Source: an uncultured Synechococcus sp.
Lineage (GTDB): Bacteria > Cyanobacteriota > Cyanobacteriia > Phormidesmidales > Phormidesmidaceae
Assembly: GCA_937911865.1 (NCBI GenBank)
Contig: CALDSK010000278.1
Span: forward strand, 51,882 to 115,881
Direction of reading: 5' to 3'
Length of the DNA: 64,000 nucleotides
The notes beneath the pieces were generated by a model. It saw only the letters and a list, made by a program, of their open reading frames with translations, did no database searches and was not told where the DNA came from. Each line of letters starts with the position of its first letter. Positions within the stretch are counted from its first letter, which is position 1. The position numbers were made by a program, and so were the translations under genes. Below, one piece after another: positions 38,801 to 47,621 of this stretch.

Positions 38801-40903
38801 GCTCGCTATCGCCCAGATGGCCAGCTTGAGTTTCTCGGGCGGATTGATCAGCAGGTGAAAATTCGTGGGTTCAGGATTGAGCTGGGTGAAATAGAATCTG
38901 TACTTCTACAGTCTTCTCAGGTGGTGCAGTCGGCGGTAACAGTGTGGAATGATGAGCGGAACAACCGTCGTTTAGTTGCCTACATTGTTCTTGCTAATAT
39001 GCCTAGTGACGTGAGCCTTGGCAAGGCTCTGCTGCTGACTTCAGATATCTTTGCAGAGGTGCAATCGCTTCTCCAAGCATCCTTGCCAGACTACATGATC
39101 CCTACGATCATTGTGCCTCTACAAGCTCTTCCACTACTACCGAACGGAAAAATCAACAGAACGGCGCTCCCCGATCCTCTCTTTGAAGCAATACCTGTAG
39201 CGGAGCCGCTTTCGTCGTCTGAGACAGAGCTGTCTACAACAGAAAGAACGCTTGTCAATATATGGCAAAACTTGCTAAATCAGCCAGTCGGCCTTCACGA
39301 TAATTTCTTTGAGCTAGGTGGCGATTCTATTCTAGCGATTCAGGCGATCGCCCAGGCACAGCGCTCCGGTCTCTATTTCTCACCCCGCGACCTTTTTCAA
39401 TACTCTACCGTTTCTCAGCTAGCAACCGTCGTTAAATCAAAAGCCCACTCGCAAGTTCAGCAAGAACCTGTTGTTGGTGTTGTCCCACTTGCCCCCATTC
39501 AGCACTGGTTCTTTTCGCAAGATTTAATCAATCCTCATCACTGGAATCAGTCTATTTTACTGAGCGTAAAGCAGGGGCTTCAGCCAGAGATTTTAGCGCG
39601 ATCGCTTCAACACCTGATAAACCATAACGATGCTCTTAGAGCAACTTTTCATCGAACAGAACAGGGTTGGCAGCAGAGATACAAAGACCATATCGAAAGT
39701 GTGCCTTTGGAAGTTGTTCAATGCGCTGTTGAGGATGCTGCTTCTGCAATTACAGCGAAAGCAGAAGACATTCAAAGCAGCTTTCGCTTAGACAGCGGCC
39801 CTCTGTTAAAAGCTGTTTACTACGATTTAGAGACCACAGGAGGTAGAGAGCAGCGCCTTCTGTTGGCCTGTCACCACCTAGTCATTGACGGCGTGTCTTG
39901 GCGCATCCTGCTCAGCGACTTACAGATGCTTTATCAGCAGCTTAGCCAATCACCCGATCGAAAAGACGTCGCCCTGCTGCCGCCCAAAACGCTATCTTGC
40001 CGTGACTGGGTAAGCCAACTCAAGGGGGCTGATTTTACCGCAGAGCTACCGTACTGGAAGCGTGTTGCAACTGCCTCTGTGGCAACGCTGCCTTTAGACT
40101 TTTCAGACGGCGAGAACAAGATGTCTGCTGCCAGCACAATTTCTGTATCGCTATCCTTAAGCCAGACAAAAGAGCTATTAAAAGACGTCCCCGCTGCCTA
40201 TAGCATCCATGTGGATGAGCTACTGCTGACTGCGCTCGCGCTCACACTCTTGCCTGCGATGAGCAGCGATCAACTGGCGATTAGAATCTTTTTAGAAAGT
40301 CATGGACGCTCAGAAGATCACGACCTCTCTCATACAGTTGGCTGGCTGACGAGTCTTTATCCAGTTCTACTGAGCATTTCATCCAAAACAGGAGGTTCCA
40401 TAACAAACTTGAGCGCGGCAATCAAAACTGTTAAAGAAACGCTCCGAGTGGTTCCAAATCAGGGCCGTGGCTACGGCGCGCTGCGCTATCTACATCCAAA
40501 AACTGAAATAAAAACAGCAGTAGAAACTGACTCGCCTGTACGCTTTAACTATCTGGGGCAAACGGATCAGCTATTTGCCCAAAGCGACTGGTTAGCGCCC
40601 GCGTCTGAATCAACCGGACCAGCCCGTAGCCCACAAGATTTGCGAGATGTTTTGTTAGAAATAAACGCTGTTGTTAGTCGCCAGCAGCTAACACTGTATT
40701 GGACATACAGTGAAGCTCTGCACAAATACGACACAATCGCTAGCTGGGCTACTTCCTACCTCAATCACCTGACGGCATTGATTCAACACTGTTTGTCAAC
40801 AGATACCGATCATGGCTACAGTCCAACCGATTTTCCTCAAATGGACTTAGAGCAAGGTGAGCTGGATAGTCTGTTGGCTAGCTTAGGAGGTGATGTGTCG
40901 TGA
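32888..40903 (+). CDS. NRPS bimodule C-A-PCP-C-A-PCP-E, predicted Gly then D-Ala
   Basis: A 2671-residue synthetase. C1 has HHIVADYWS at about 184. A1 pocket residues read D-I-L-Q-L-G-L-I-W-K (Gly); PCP1 Ser is at about 1058. C2 has the altered motif HHIIADADS at about 1245: the HHxxxD residues are kept but Gly is replaced. A2 reads D-L-F-N-N-A-L-T-Y-K (Ala), like the Ala domain at 25461. PCP2 is GGDSI (Ser about 2147). The E domain has HHLVIDGVSW at about 2329 and LESHGR, but the usual RTVGWFT is HTVGWLT. The GGDS carrier and the following DCL protein agree that the epimerase is used. The gene starts at an ATGA overlap after AGGAGGTGA (32876-32884) and ends in a GTGA overlap. Confidence 0.95.
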   Translation: MSPVNSPDISKLTAEQKRVLLAQLMQQQAAQLAPSHTAPLSFAQQRLWFIDQLQPGQTVYTIPAALRLQGQLQVDVLQRCLDEIIARHEVLRTRFVVAEGEPVQKAVLQQKIELSVIEIADISSESAVESAEVELAASDSVLSQLRPYLQSLVAKPFDLATGPLLRAQLIKLSEHDYVLAVTVHHIVADYWSLKVLMKEIALLYQAFSHQQPSPLPELPIQYGDYAQWQRDQQSASEKETQFNYWLTKLAEPPAVLQLPTDYSRPAVQRFRGARHRFSLSLALSDALASLAQRSQATLFMTLLAAFNVLLYRYSNQADILVGSTVSNRDRTEIKELIGLFVNNLVFRSTLSAEYSFEQLLQQVKETALAAYGHKDIPFEQIVDALQIDRQLSHNALFQVMFILHNTPTSSFSLPSLTVSALDLDNSAARFDLSLDMYENESGLTGVFEYSTDLFKPSTIARLCGHFTTLLQEIVATPDAAIGSLPMLALAEVQSLDQWNKTAVEIPHQCAHEIIEAQTEKTPEAIALLVDPVLADYSSQVLLPEQPWTYRLLNARANQLAHYLKTQGVSTGERIAIAINRSAELVVAMLAVLKLGSAYIPLDPTHPESRLQYVLSDAGVSLVLESDASLGGLASNCSTLDIKCLAQDIDQQSTENLSISVSPDDLAYIIYTSGSTGQPKGVPIRHRSLANLLAAMANAPGIETEDVFLAVTTVAFDIATLELLLPLTVGARLAIASAETVRDSDRMIAQLESGEITLMQATPATWRMLLDSGWRGCANLKILCGGEALGLALARQLLSCGKELWNLYGPTETTIWSAAIQLNEEILDKGFVPIGSPIDNTTFHILDQQQQLVPMGVPGELYIGGLGLSSAYLNRPALTAERFISHRGETLYKTGDLVRRHASNTLEYMGRLDHQIKLRGYRIELGEIEAVLNQHDDVEQSVVVLRTSESGEPQLTAYCKVWPDVELGVNPINLQQDIGKRLPAYMLPTAYVLLSDFPLTPNGKIDRKALPEPRENHSNTELVLPQTPTEQIVATIWAEVLGVSTVSTTENFFEIGGHSLLAARMIARLQPVFNVSIPLSALFAAPTLSAFAATIDTTLQGNDFAPVQAVDRAQPLPLSYAQQRQWVLSQLEPDSGFYNIPAAVRLEGALSLPRLEETLAFLCDRHEELRTVFISDDGKAKLEILPAVTPVVSFVDARESMLSELQVKARLAAAAREPFDLGMAPLMRVEIVRTAKQTYFVLLVLHHIIADADSINILLREMVSAYNQLLENTTVALPALPLQYVDYARWQQRLDTTHQLEYWKAQLQSLPPLLALPTDYVRPATQQFEGDSYRFTLTSQQTEAVRQLAQQHSATLFMTLMAVFQSLLHRYSTGADGGAESLVVGTPIESRPQASLENVLGMFVNTLVLRGDFSKEITFAEFLAQIRSTAIAAYANQDIPFEQLLDVLDVPRNWSHSPLFQVMFIWRAAKPTRSKQNASNSAESSHLLNWQPVQLDNNTTKVDLTLSMSEETAAEGAYISGKFEYRKDLFKAGTIERMADAFCTLLDAVVKTPDRPIQQLSLVSNRQKKQLKLWNDTSRSYPSELCLHQLIAQLMERSPEAPALITSTHTLSYRELDAKANRLAGQLQTLKLSPDSRVGICLDRSANLIIAILAVLKAGAAYVPLDPCYPSDRLTYILEDAQVSVVITQSDYETLVKRDARTILLDSQELPTASDYLVSSIETTHNNLAYIIYTSGSTGKPKGVAIEHRSPVALVQWVIDTYSPAQLSGVLAATSVCFDLSIFEIFVPLSCGGCVILSENVLQLPELIAADKVTLINTVPTAVAELIRINGIPSSVSTINLAGEPIPSSLVKQLYAVESVQQVFNLYGPSEDTTYSTHTLLSLAETERGLTVPIGRPIAGTQAYVLDNQKSLVPIGMPGELYLAGDGLAREYWNRPALTKERFVDCDFAVDEAVDKTVDKKTSVTLYKTGDLARYRPDGQLEFLGRIDQQVKIRGFRIELGEIESVLLQSSQVVQSAVTVWNDERNNRRLVAYIVLANMPSDVSLGKALLLTSDIFAEVQSLLQASLPDYMIPTIIVPLQALPLLPNGKINRTALPDPLFEAIPVAEPLSSSETELSTTERTLVNIWQNLLNQPVGLHDNFFELGGDSILAIQAIAQAQRSGLYFSPRDLFQYSTVSQLATVVKSKAHSQVQQEPVVGVVPLAPIQHWFFSQDLINPHHWNQSILLSVKQGLQPEILARSLQHLINHNDALRATFHRTEQGWQQRYKDHIESVPLEVVQCAVEDAASAITAKAEDIQSSFRLDSGPLLKAVYYDLETTGGREQRLLLACHHLVIDGVSWRILLSDLQMLYQQLSQSPDRKDVALLPPKTLSCRDWVSQLKGADFTAELPYWKRVATASVATLPLDFSDGENKMSAASTISVSLSLSQTKELLKDVPAAYSIHVDELLLTALALTLLPAMSSDQLAIRIFLESHGRSEDHDLSHTVGWLTSLYPVLLSISSKTGGSITNLSAAIKTVKETLRVVPNQGRGYGALRYLHPKTEIKTAVETDSPVRFNYLGQTDQLFAQSDWLAPASESTGPARSPQDLRDVLLEINAVVSRQQLTLYWTYSEALHKYDTIASWATSYLNHLTALIQHCLSTDTDHGYSPTDFPQMDLEQGELDSLLASLGGDVS
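38729..38764 (+). repeat. In-frame 12-bp tandem repeat (AVDE/AVDK/TVDK)
   Basis: Three copies of a GCTGTTGATAAG-like unit encode AVDEAVDKTVDK in the Ala adenylation domain, in the loop before the LYKTGDLARY motif. Frame is kept. Confidence 0.85.
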
Positions 40904-43900
40904 CTATAAACAAGGGAAGTGCATCGACAGCGCAGCCGCAGAAGCGCAGCAATGTCGAAAACATGTATCCGCTCTCTCCGATGCAGGAGGGACTGCTGTT
41001 TCAATCATTGCTTTCGCCTACGGCTGGAACTTACGTTCCTCAGATTTTGCTGTCTTTTTCTGGTCGAGTAGAAGGCGCTCTGTTGAAGCAGGCGTGGGAA
41101 GCGGCGATTGCCAGACATAGCATACTGCGCACTGGCTTTTATTGGGAGCAGCGAGACCAGCCTTTTCAGGTGGTGTATCGTCAGCCAACGATAGCTGAAG
41201 ACATCTGGATAGAACAAGACTGGCAACAGCTCTCAACAGCAGAACAGAAAGCTAAGCTTGATATCCTAATCGCATATAATCGCACAGAGCCTTTCAATCT
41301 CAACCAGCCACCGCTGATGCGATTGACGTGGATACGCACTAAAAACAACGCAGGTGAAAACTGCTATTACCTGTTGTGGTGTTATCATCACCTGATTCTT
41401 GACGGCTGGTCTGCTAGCCAGCTTTTACAAGAGGTGTTTCAGTCCTACTTTACCCTGACAGGCGGTATCTCGCTGAGCAATAAAGCGACTGTCTATTCCT
41501 ACGGAGACTATATCGCCTGGCTCGGACGGCAGGATGTCATAAAAGCTGAAAGCTTTTGGCAACGCTATCTACAAGATTGGGCAGGGCCTGTAAGCTTACC
41601 AATACAAAGGGCGTATGCAGGCGCGCATGCAACAGATTCAGAGAGAAAACACCTGGGGAAGCCTCTCGCTGAGCAGCGGCGGCCGCTCTCTGCAAAAGCG
41701 ACCCAAAAGCTAAAAGCCTTTGCTCAAACGCATAAAATAACTCTCAACACCGTTGTGCAGGCTGCATTAGGGCTAGTCCTCAGTCGCTACTGTGATACCT
41801 CCGATGTGGTGTTTGGAGCAACCTGTGCCGGACGTCCGGCTGAGCTACCTGGCGTGCTGTCAATGGTAGGGCTGTTTATTAATACGCTGCCGGTGCGTGT
41901 TCAGGTAGATCGCAGGGCTACTGTTGTAGAGTGGTTGCAGCAGTTGAGCGCTCAGCAAGCGGAGACTACTGATTACGAATACGTTTCGCTGCGATCGCTT
42001 CAAACGCTTTTGAATAATTGTCAAAGCCTATTCGATACGCTGCTGGTGTTTGAAAGCTATCCAGTTTCAACTGAAGCGTTCAGCGCCCAGGCAAACGCTA
42101 AAGCAGATTTTCAGCTAGAGAACATTCGGTTTAACGAATGGACGCATTTTCCGCTTACTGTACTCGTTTCTGGAGAAGAACAGATTACTTTTACAGCAAA
42201 GTATCATGCTGACAAAATTCTCTCAGATACAGTCGGTCGATTCCTTGGCCATCTTAGCAACGCGATCGCTACTTTCGTAAAGCGACCAATGCGTAAAGTC
42301 AGTGAGGTTTCTTTACTGTGCTCAGTCGAAAAGAAACAGCTGGCTGATTGGAATAACACAGCTACTGATGAATATCCTCTAGACAGGTCTTTGCCAGATT
42401 TGTTTGAGGCGCAAGTTGAGAAAACACCGGAGGCGATCGCACTTGTCTTTGAAGACCAATCGCTGACCTACCAGGCACTAAACAGCCGGGCCAATCAGCT
42501 CGCACATGCGCTGCAAGCTGCTGGTATTGGCCCAGAACAGAGGGTCGCTGTCTACCTTGAGCGCTCCTTAGAGATGGCAATTGCCCTGCTCGCGGCTGTC
42601 AAAGTCGGTGCGGCCTACGTGCCTATAGATCCTGAATATCCAGCGGAACAAATCGACTACATGCTTGCAGATGCGGATGTATCGATTGTGTTAAAAGATC
42701 TTTCTGCTGGAGAGAACCAGCCGAGCAAAAACCTCGAACGGATGCTGTCGCCTCAGAATAGCGTTTACGTCATCTACACGTCTGGATCTACTGGCCGACC
42801 AAAAGGTGTTGTAAATACTCATAAGGGTTTAGTGAACAGGCTCTGCTGGATGCAGAGAACCTACGGTCTGACGACCGGTCAACGTGTCCTTCACAAGACG
42901 CCGCTCAGCTTTGATGTCTCTGTCTGGGAGATCTTTTGGCCGCTGCTCAATGGGGCTACTGTGTTGATTGCTAAACCCGGCGGCCACAGAGATAGCGCAT
43001 ACCTGGCTCAGCTGATTCAAACTCACCAGGTTTCTATTGTGCACTTTGTTCCTAGCATGCTGGCGGCCTTTTTAGAATCATCTGAGGCGGCTAAATGTAC
43101 TACGCTTCAACAGGTTATTTGTAGCGGCGAAGCGCTCCTTCCTACGCTACAAAATCAGTTCTTTCAACAGCTTCCAGAGGCGGCTCTGCACAACCTCTAT
43201 GGCCCTACCGAAGCCTCTATTGATGTTACCGCTTGGCAGTGCCAGCCCGATGCGCCCACTGTTCCTATCGGTCGCCCAATTTCCAATACTCAAATTCATC
43301 TGTTAGATAGCGATCTAAACCCAGTCCCTATCGGCATTCCTGGAGAGATTTATATCGGCGGCGCAGGCGTTGCTAGGGGCTATCTCAATCGACCAGAGTT
43401 GACCGCTCAGCAGTTTGTTCCTAATCCCTTTTCTCAGGTCTCTACGTCTAAGACTTCTACGCTTTATAAAACTGGCGATCTCGCTCGCTATTCGGCCGAC
43501 GGAACAATCGAATATTTGGGTCGCAAGGACAGTCAAATTAAACTGCGCGGTATTCGGATTGAGCCAGGTGAAATCGAAGCGGCGCTGACTGGGCATGCAA
43601 ATATTCGTCAGGCTGTCGTGATTGCTCGCGACGATCTTTCTGGCGGTAGAGGTCTTGTCGCCTACATTGTGGGAGAAGTGGAACAGCTAGGGGATATGTC
43701 ACAGACGCTCTCTAAGTTTTTGAAGGAAAAACTACCTGCTGCTATGGTTCCTAGGCAGTTTGTTGTCTTGAATTCGCTGCCACTCACGCCTACCGGCAAG
43801 CTCAACCGTCGTGCATTGCCTCGACCAGATCAAACCGCGCAGAAAGCACAAATTTCGCCCCGAAATGAAACAGAACGAGCGATCGCAACCATTTGGTCTT

Positions 43901-44151
43901 CTGTTCTATTTATGGAAGGTAGTGATAAATCTATTAGCGCTGATGACAACTTTTTCGATCTTGGCGGTCATTCTCTTAGCGCTACACGCGTTAATACCAG
44001 GCTGCGCAAACATTTCGATATTGCGCTACCGCTGCAAAGCGCGTTTGAGCATCCCACAGTAGAATCGCTTGCGACCTACATTGATGCGATCAAAGTAGCC
44101 TCTTCCCCTTCCACACAGCGACCCACCGGGCACAAGGAGATTGAACTATGA
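40900..44151 (+). CDS. NRPS module C-A-PCP, predicted Ser
   Basis: A 1083-residue module. VENMYPLSPMQEGLLFQSL at the N-terminus is a DCL-type condensation start matched to the D-Ala epimerase upstream; HHLILDGWS lies at about 163. Adenylation pocket residues read D-V-W-H-I-S-L-I-D-K, one conservative change from the standard Ser pocket DVWHLSLIDK. The PCP is FFDLGGHSL (Ser about 1025) with no epimerase. The GTG start lies in a GTGA overlap behind AGGAGGTGA (40886-40894). It should add L-Ser before the terminal residue. Ser next to the chromophore-bearing residue also occurs in anachelin, which is suggestive only. Confidence 0.95.
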   Translation: MTINKGSASTAQPQKRSNVENMYPLSPMQEGLLFQSLLSPTAGTYVPQILLSFSGRVEGALLKQAWEAAIARHSILRTGFYWEQRDQPFQVVYRQPTIAEDIWIEQDWQQLSTAEQKAKLDILIAYNRTEPFNLNQPPLMRLTWIRTKNNAGENCYYLLWCYHHLILDGWSASQLLQEVFQSYFTLTGGISLSNKATVYSYGDYIAWLGRQDVIKAESFWQRYLQDWAGPVSLPIQRAYAGAHATDSERKHLGKPLAEQRRPLSAKATQKLKAFAQTHKITLNTVVQAALGLVLSRYCDTSDVVFGATCAGRPAELPGVLSMVGLFINTLPVRVQVDRRATVVEWLQQLSAQQAETTDYEYVSLRSLQTLLNNCQSLFDTLLVFESYPVSTEAFSAQANAKADFQLENIRFNEWTHFPLTVLVSGEEQITFTAKYHADKILSDTVGRFLGHLSNAIATFVKRPMRKVSEVSLLCSVEKKQLADWNNTATDEYPLDRSLPDLFEAQVEKTPEAIALVFEDQSLTYQALNSRANQLAHALQAAGIGPEQRVAVYLERSLEMAIALLAAVKVGAAYVPIDPEYPAEQIDYMLADADVSIVLKDLSAGENQPSKNLERMLSPQNSVYVIYTSGSTGRPKGVVNTHKGLVNRLCWMQRTYGLTTGQRVLHKTPLSFDVSVWEIFWPLLNGATVLIAKPGGHRDSAYLAQLIQTHQVSIVHFVPSMLAAFLESSEAAKCTTLQQVICSGEALLPTLQNQFFQQLPEAALHNLYGPTEASIDVTAWQCQPDAPTVPIGRPISNTQIHLLDSDLNPVPIGIPGEIYIGGAGVARGYLNRPELTAQQFVPNPFSQVSTSKTSTLYKTGDLARYSADGTIEYLGRKDSQIKLRGIRIEPGEIEAALTGHANIRQAVVIARDDLSGGRGLVAYIVGEVEQLGDMSQTLSKFLKEKLPAAMVPRQFVVLNSLPLTPTGKLNRRALPRPDQTAQKAQISPRNETERAIATIWSSVLFMEGSDKSISADDNFFDLGGHSLSATRVNTRLRKHFDIALPLQSAFEHPTVESLATYIDAIKVASSPSTQRPTGHKEIEL

Positions 44152-47100
44152 GTCCGATGAATACTGTTCCAGCTAGTAATCGTCTAGATAGTAATATAGA
44201 AACCTTTCTCGCTGAGCTGTCTCGCCAGGAAGTAAGACTGTGGATGGAGGGTGAGCGGCTGCGCTGTAGCGGCCCAGAAGCGGTACTTACCCATGAGCTG
44301 AACGCTCAGCTGAAGCGGCGAAAGTCTGAAATCATTACCTTTTTACAGCAGTCAAAAGGCGCTCAGACCGCTCCAAAAATTTTGCCTGTTCAGCGACCTA
44401 GTAATATTCCGCTTTCCTTCGCACAGCAGCGCCTTTGGTTCCTGCACCAGATGCAGCTAGACTCGGCGGTATACAATCTGCCTTTGGCCATTCGAGTAGG
44501 CGGCACTTTAGATGTTCAAGCCTTCACCGAAAGCCTGAACAGAATTGTTCAGCGTCATGAGGTGCTGCGCACTCAGTTCATTACAGTAGACGGCCAACCT
44601 GTTCAAAAGATTCAGGAAGCTGTTTCTGTTGAGGTTGATCAGAGAGATCTTCAGCGCCATCGCAATACAGAAGAGGCAGTAAAGCAGGCTGCTATTGACG
44701 CCGCTAAAGCGCCTTTTGATTTGGCTCACGATCAGCCGCTCCGCGTTGTGCTACTAAAACTGAGCGAGGATGAGTTTGTTGTTTTATTTACGATACATCA
44801 CATCGTTGCCGATGCCTGGTCGCAAGAGATTTTAATTCAGGAGCTATCGATCTTTTATCGAGCTGCGCTCTTAGGCAAGTCATCGCCCTTGGCAGATCTG
44901 CCGGTTCAGTATGCAGATTTTTCTATCTGGCAGCGTAACTGGCTACAGGGCGAGGTGCTAGCTTCTCAGCTGACCTATTGGCGCGAGCAGCTTGCGGCTA
45001 ATTCGTCTGTTTTGCAGCTGCCTACAGACTATCCGCGCGCAAGGGTTCAAACCTATCGAGGCGCGGTCGAGCAGTTTTCTCTTTCTAAGGCACTTAGCGA
45101 TCGCTTAAAGGCGTTAGGACAGACGCAGTCTGCAACGCTGTTTATGACGCTGTTGGCTGCTTTCAAGGTGCTGCTATATCGCTACACTGGCCAGATAGAC
45201 TTGGCGGTAGGGACACCCATTGCCAATCGCCACCGCGCTGAAGTAGAAGGACTGATTGGGCTGTTTGTAAATACGCTGGTGCTGCGATCGCACCTTACTC
45301 CTCAAGCCAGCTTCAAAACTTTGCTAGATCAAATAAAAGCCACCACTTGGGCAGCCTACGATCATCAAGATCTTCCCTTTGAAAAGGTCGTCGAAGTCTT
45401 ACAGCCAGAGCGCGATCTTAGCTACAGCCCGCTTTTTCAGGTTAAGTTTCGGTTAGAGAATCCACCTCAAAAAACGATTGCGCTGCCTGGCCTTAGCTTC
45501 GAGCGTTTGTCTCAGTCAGTCATCACCGCCAAGCTAGATCTTAGCGTAGATTTATACGAAACAGCAGACGGTATCGTGGGTGGATTTGAATACAACAGCG
45601 ACTTGTTTAAGCCTGAAACCATTCAGCGCATGGTCAATCATTTCAAAACGCTGCTTGCTTCGATTGCCCAAGCCCCAGACGATCCAATTGCCGAGCTGCC
45701 TATGCTCACAGCCGAGGAAGTGCAGCAGTTTTTCGCTTGGAACAACACTGACAAATCATATCGCCAAGACTGTTGTTTTCAGCAGCTGTTTGAAGCGCAG
45801 GTGGCGAAATATCCAGAGGCGATCGCACTGGTTTTCGATAATCAGCTTTCTAGCCGCCAACCCAACTTACAAGCGCTTACCTACACCGAACTCAACCAGC
45901 GCAGCAATCAGCTCGCTCACTATCTTCAATCTCTTGGTGTTGGCCCAGAAACTGTTGTCGGCGTCTGCGTGGCGCGATCGCCTGAAATGATCATTGCACT
46001 GCTCGCTGTGCTCAAAGCAGGTGGCGCTTACCTTCCCCTAGATCCAACTTACCCGGCCGATCGTCTCGCCTACATGCTAGACGATGCCCAGGTGCCCATC
46101 TTACTCTCTCAAAGTACGCTATCGATTACAGCTGAAACAACCGCTCAGCGCATCAATCTAGATACAGACTGGCCTGCAGATCAGCCCGTCTCAAATCCTC
46201 AAAGAACCGCCTGTCCAGATAATCTTGCCTATCTCATTTACACCTCTGGTTCTACGGGCAAACCCAAAGGCGTCCTCATTCCTCACAGCGGCCTAGTTAA
46301 CCTGACTGAAGATAAAATCCGTGTCTGCGATGTACGACCTGGCGACTGCATCTTGCAGTTCTTTTCTTTCAGCTTTGACGCCTCTATCCCAGAAATTATC
46401 ATGGCGCTGGCCAGCGGCTCCAAGCTTCTTTTAGCACCTGCTACGGCACTGCTGCCGGGCCCTAATCTTAGCGACCTAATCGCCCGCCACCGCGTCACCC
46501 ATATCACTATCACGCCATCAGCCCTCACCAGTGTCCCCTACAGAGACTTTCCAGATCTACGCATGGTGCTCGTGGGCGGTGAAGCGCCTGCTCTAGAGTT
46601 GATCCAAACCTGGAGCCAAAACCGATTGTTTATCAATGCCTACGGCCCTACTGAAACCACAGTTAACGCGAGTATGGTTCCCTGCGGAAACAATCACTCG
46701 ATAGAGCCCACGCTGCTACCGAGTACCAACAAACAGCTGTACATTCTTGATAACAATCTTCAGCCGCTGCCTGTGGGCGTCGTAGGAGAGCTGCATATTG
46801 GCGGTGTAGGCATTGCTAGAGGCTATCTCAACCGGCCAGCGCTGACGGCTGAGAGATTTATTCCAAACCCATTCACAGCAGCAGATCAAGCAGGAGACTC
46901 TCAGAAATCTTTTACGCCTTGCAACTCTATCCTCTACAAGACAGGCGACCTAGCCGTTTATCTGCCCAGTGGCCATGTCAAAATTCTAGGCCGTATCGAC
47001 ACGCAGACCAAAATCCGGGGCTTTCGCATTGAGCTGGGTGAAGTAGAGCGTATTCTGCAATCTCACCCGCAGGTAAAAACAGCGCTGGTCACTGTTAGAG

Positions 47101-47621
47101 AAGATACTCCTGGAGACAAACGGCTGGTGGCTTACGGTATACCCATCGTGACCGCTAGCGAAGAAAGAGCTACCACAGCAGAAATTCGTCAGTTTGTTGC
47201 TGAGACGTTGCCTCAATACATGGTGCCGTCTGTATTTGTATGGCTACCGGCCTTGCCGCTTACACCCAATGGCAAGGTTGATATGAAGGCATTACCTGCC
47301 CCCGTTATAGAGACTTCTCGGCCACAAGTCGCGCCACGCAATGAGATGGAAAAGTCGCTCGCGCAGATACTCTCCCAGGTACTTTCTCAAGAGACCGTCG
47401 GCATTTACGATGATTTCTTTGATATGGGCGGCCACTCTTTGTTAGCAACTCAGCTGGTGGCGCAGGTACTGGATACTTTTGATGTTGAAATTACAGTGGT
47501 TGATCTGTTCGAGGCGACAACGCTAGCAGCTCTAGCGCAAAGAATAGAACAAAAGCAGCGCCTAGCCGAGATGCAGCAGCCGATAAACGAGGATGAAGAG
47601 AGAGAGGAAATTGCCCTGTGA
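44148..47621 (+). CDS. Terminal NRPS module (TubC docking)-C-A-PCP, aromatic-like pocket
   Basis: A 1157-residue last module. The first 60 residues (FLAELSRQEVRLWMEGERLR...LKRRKSEIITFLQ) match the TubC N-terminal docking fold. The LCL-like C domain has HHIVADAWS at about 217. By-eye pocket residues are D-A-P-T-L-G-A-V-N-K. I know no exact match; six of ten positions agree with Phe/Tyr pockets such as DASTVAAVCK, so an aromatic residue is the best guess and fits the tyrosinase downstream. The PCP is FFDMGGHSL (Ser about 1097). There is no thioesterase or reductase at the C-terminus, and the acidic tail (INEDEEREEIAL) may dock to the separate reductase protein encoded next with a GTGA overlap. 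Confidence 0.93.
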   Translation: MSPMNTVPASNRLDSNIETFLAELSRQEVRLWMEGERLRCSGPEAVLTHELNAQLKRRKSEIITFLQQSKGAQTAPKILPVQRPSNIPLSFAQQRLWFLHQMQLDSAVYNLPLAIRVGGTLDVQAFTESLNRIVQRHEVLRTQFITVDGQPVQKIQEAVSVEVDQRDLQRHRNTEEAVKQAAIDAAKAPFDLAHDQPLRVVLLKLSEDEFVVLFTIHHIVADAWSQEILIQELSIFYRAALLGKSSPLADLPVQYADFSIWQRNWLQGEVLASQLTYWREQLAANSSVLQLPTDYPRARVQTYRGAVEQFSLSKALSDRLKALGQTQSATLFMTLLAAFKVLLYRYTGQIDLAVGTPIANRHRAEVEGLIGLFVNTLVLRSHLTPQASFKTLLDQIKATTWAAYDHQDLPFEKVVEVLQPERDLSYSPLFQVKFRLENPPQKTIALPGLSFERLSQSVITAKLDLSVDLYETADGIVGGFEYNSDLFKPETIQRMVNHFKTLLASIAQAPDDPIAELPMLTAEEVQQFFAWNNTDKSYRQDCCFQQLFEAQVAKYPEAIALVFDNQLSSRQPNLQALTYTELNQRSNQLAHYLQSLGVGPETVVGVCVARSPEMIIALLAVLKAGGAYLPLDPTYPADRLAYMLDDAQVPILLSQSTLSITAETTAQRINLDTDWPADQPVSNPQRTACPDNLAYLIYTSGSTGKPKGVLIPHSGLVNLTEDKIRVCDVRPGDCILQFFSFSFDASIPEIIMALASGSKLLLAPATALLPGPNLSDLIARHRVTHITITPSALTSVPYRDFPDLRMVLVGGEAPALELIQTWSQNRLFINAYGPTETTVNASMVPCGNNHSIEPTLLPSTNKQLYILDNNLQPLPVGVVGELHIGGVGIARGYLNRPALTAERFIPNPFTAADQAGDSQKSFTPCNSILYKTGDLAVYLPSGHVKILGRIDTQTKIRGFRIELGEVERILQSHPQVKTALVTVREDTPGDKRLVAYGIPIVTASEERATTAEIRQFVAETLPQYMVPSVFVWLPALPLTPNGKVDMKALPAPVIETSRPQVAPRNEMEKSLAQILSQVLSQETVGIYDDFFDMGGHSLLATQLVAQVLDTFDVEITVVDLFEATTLAALAQRIEQKQRLAEMQQPINEDEEREEIAL

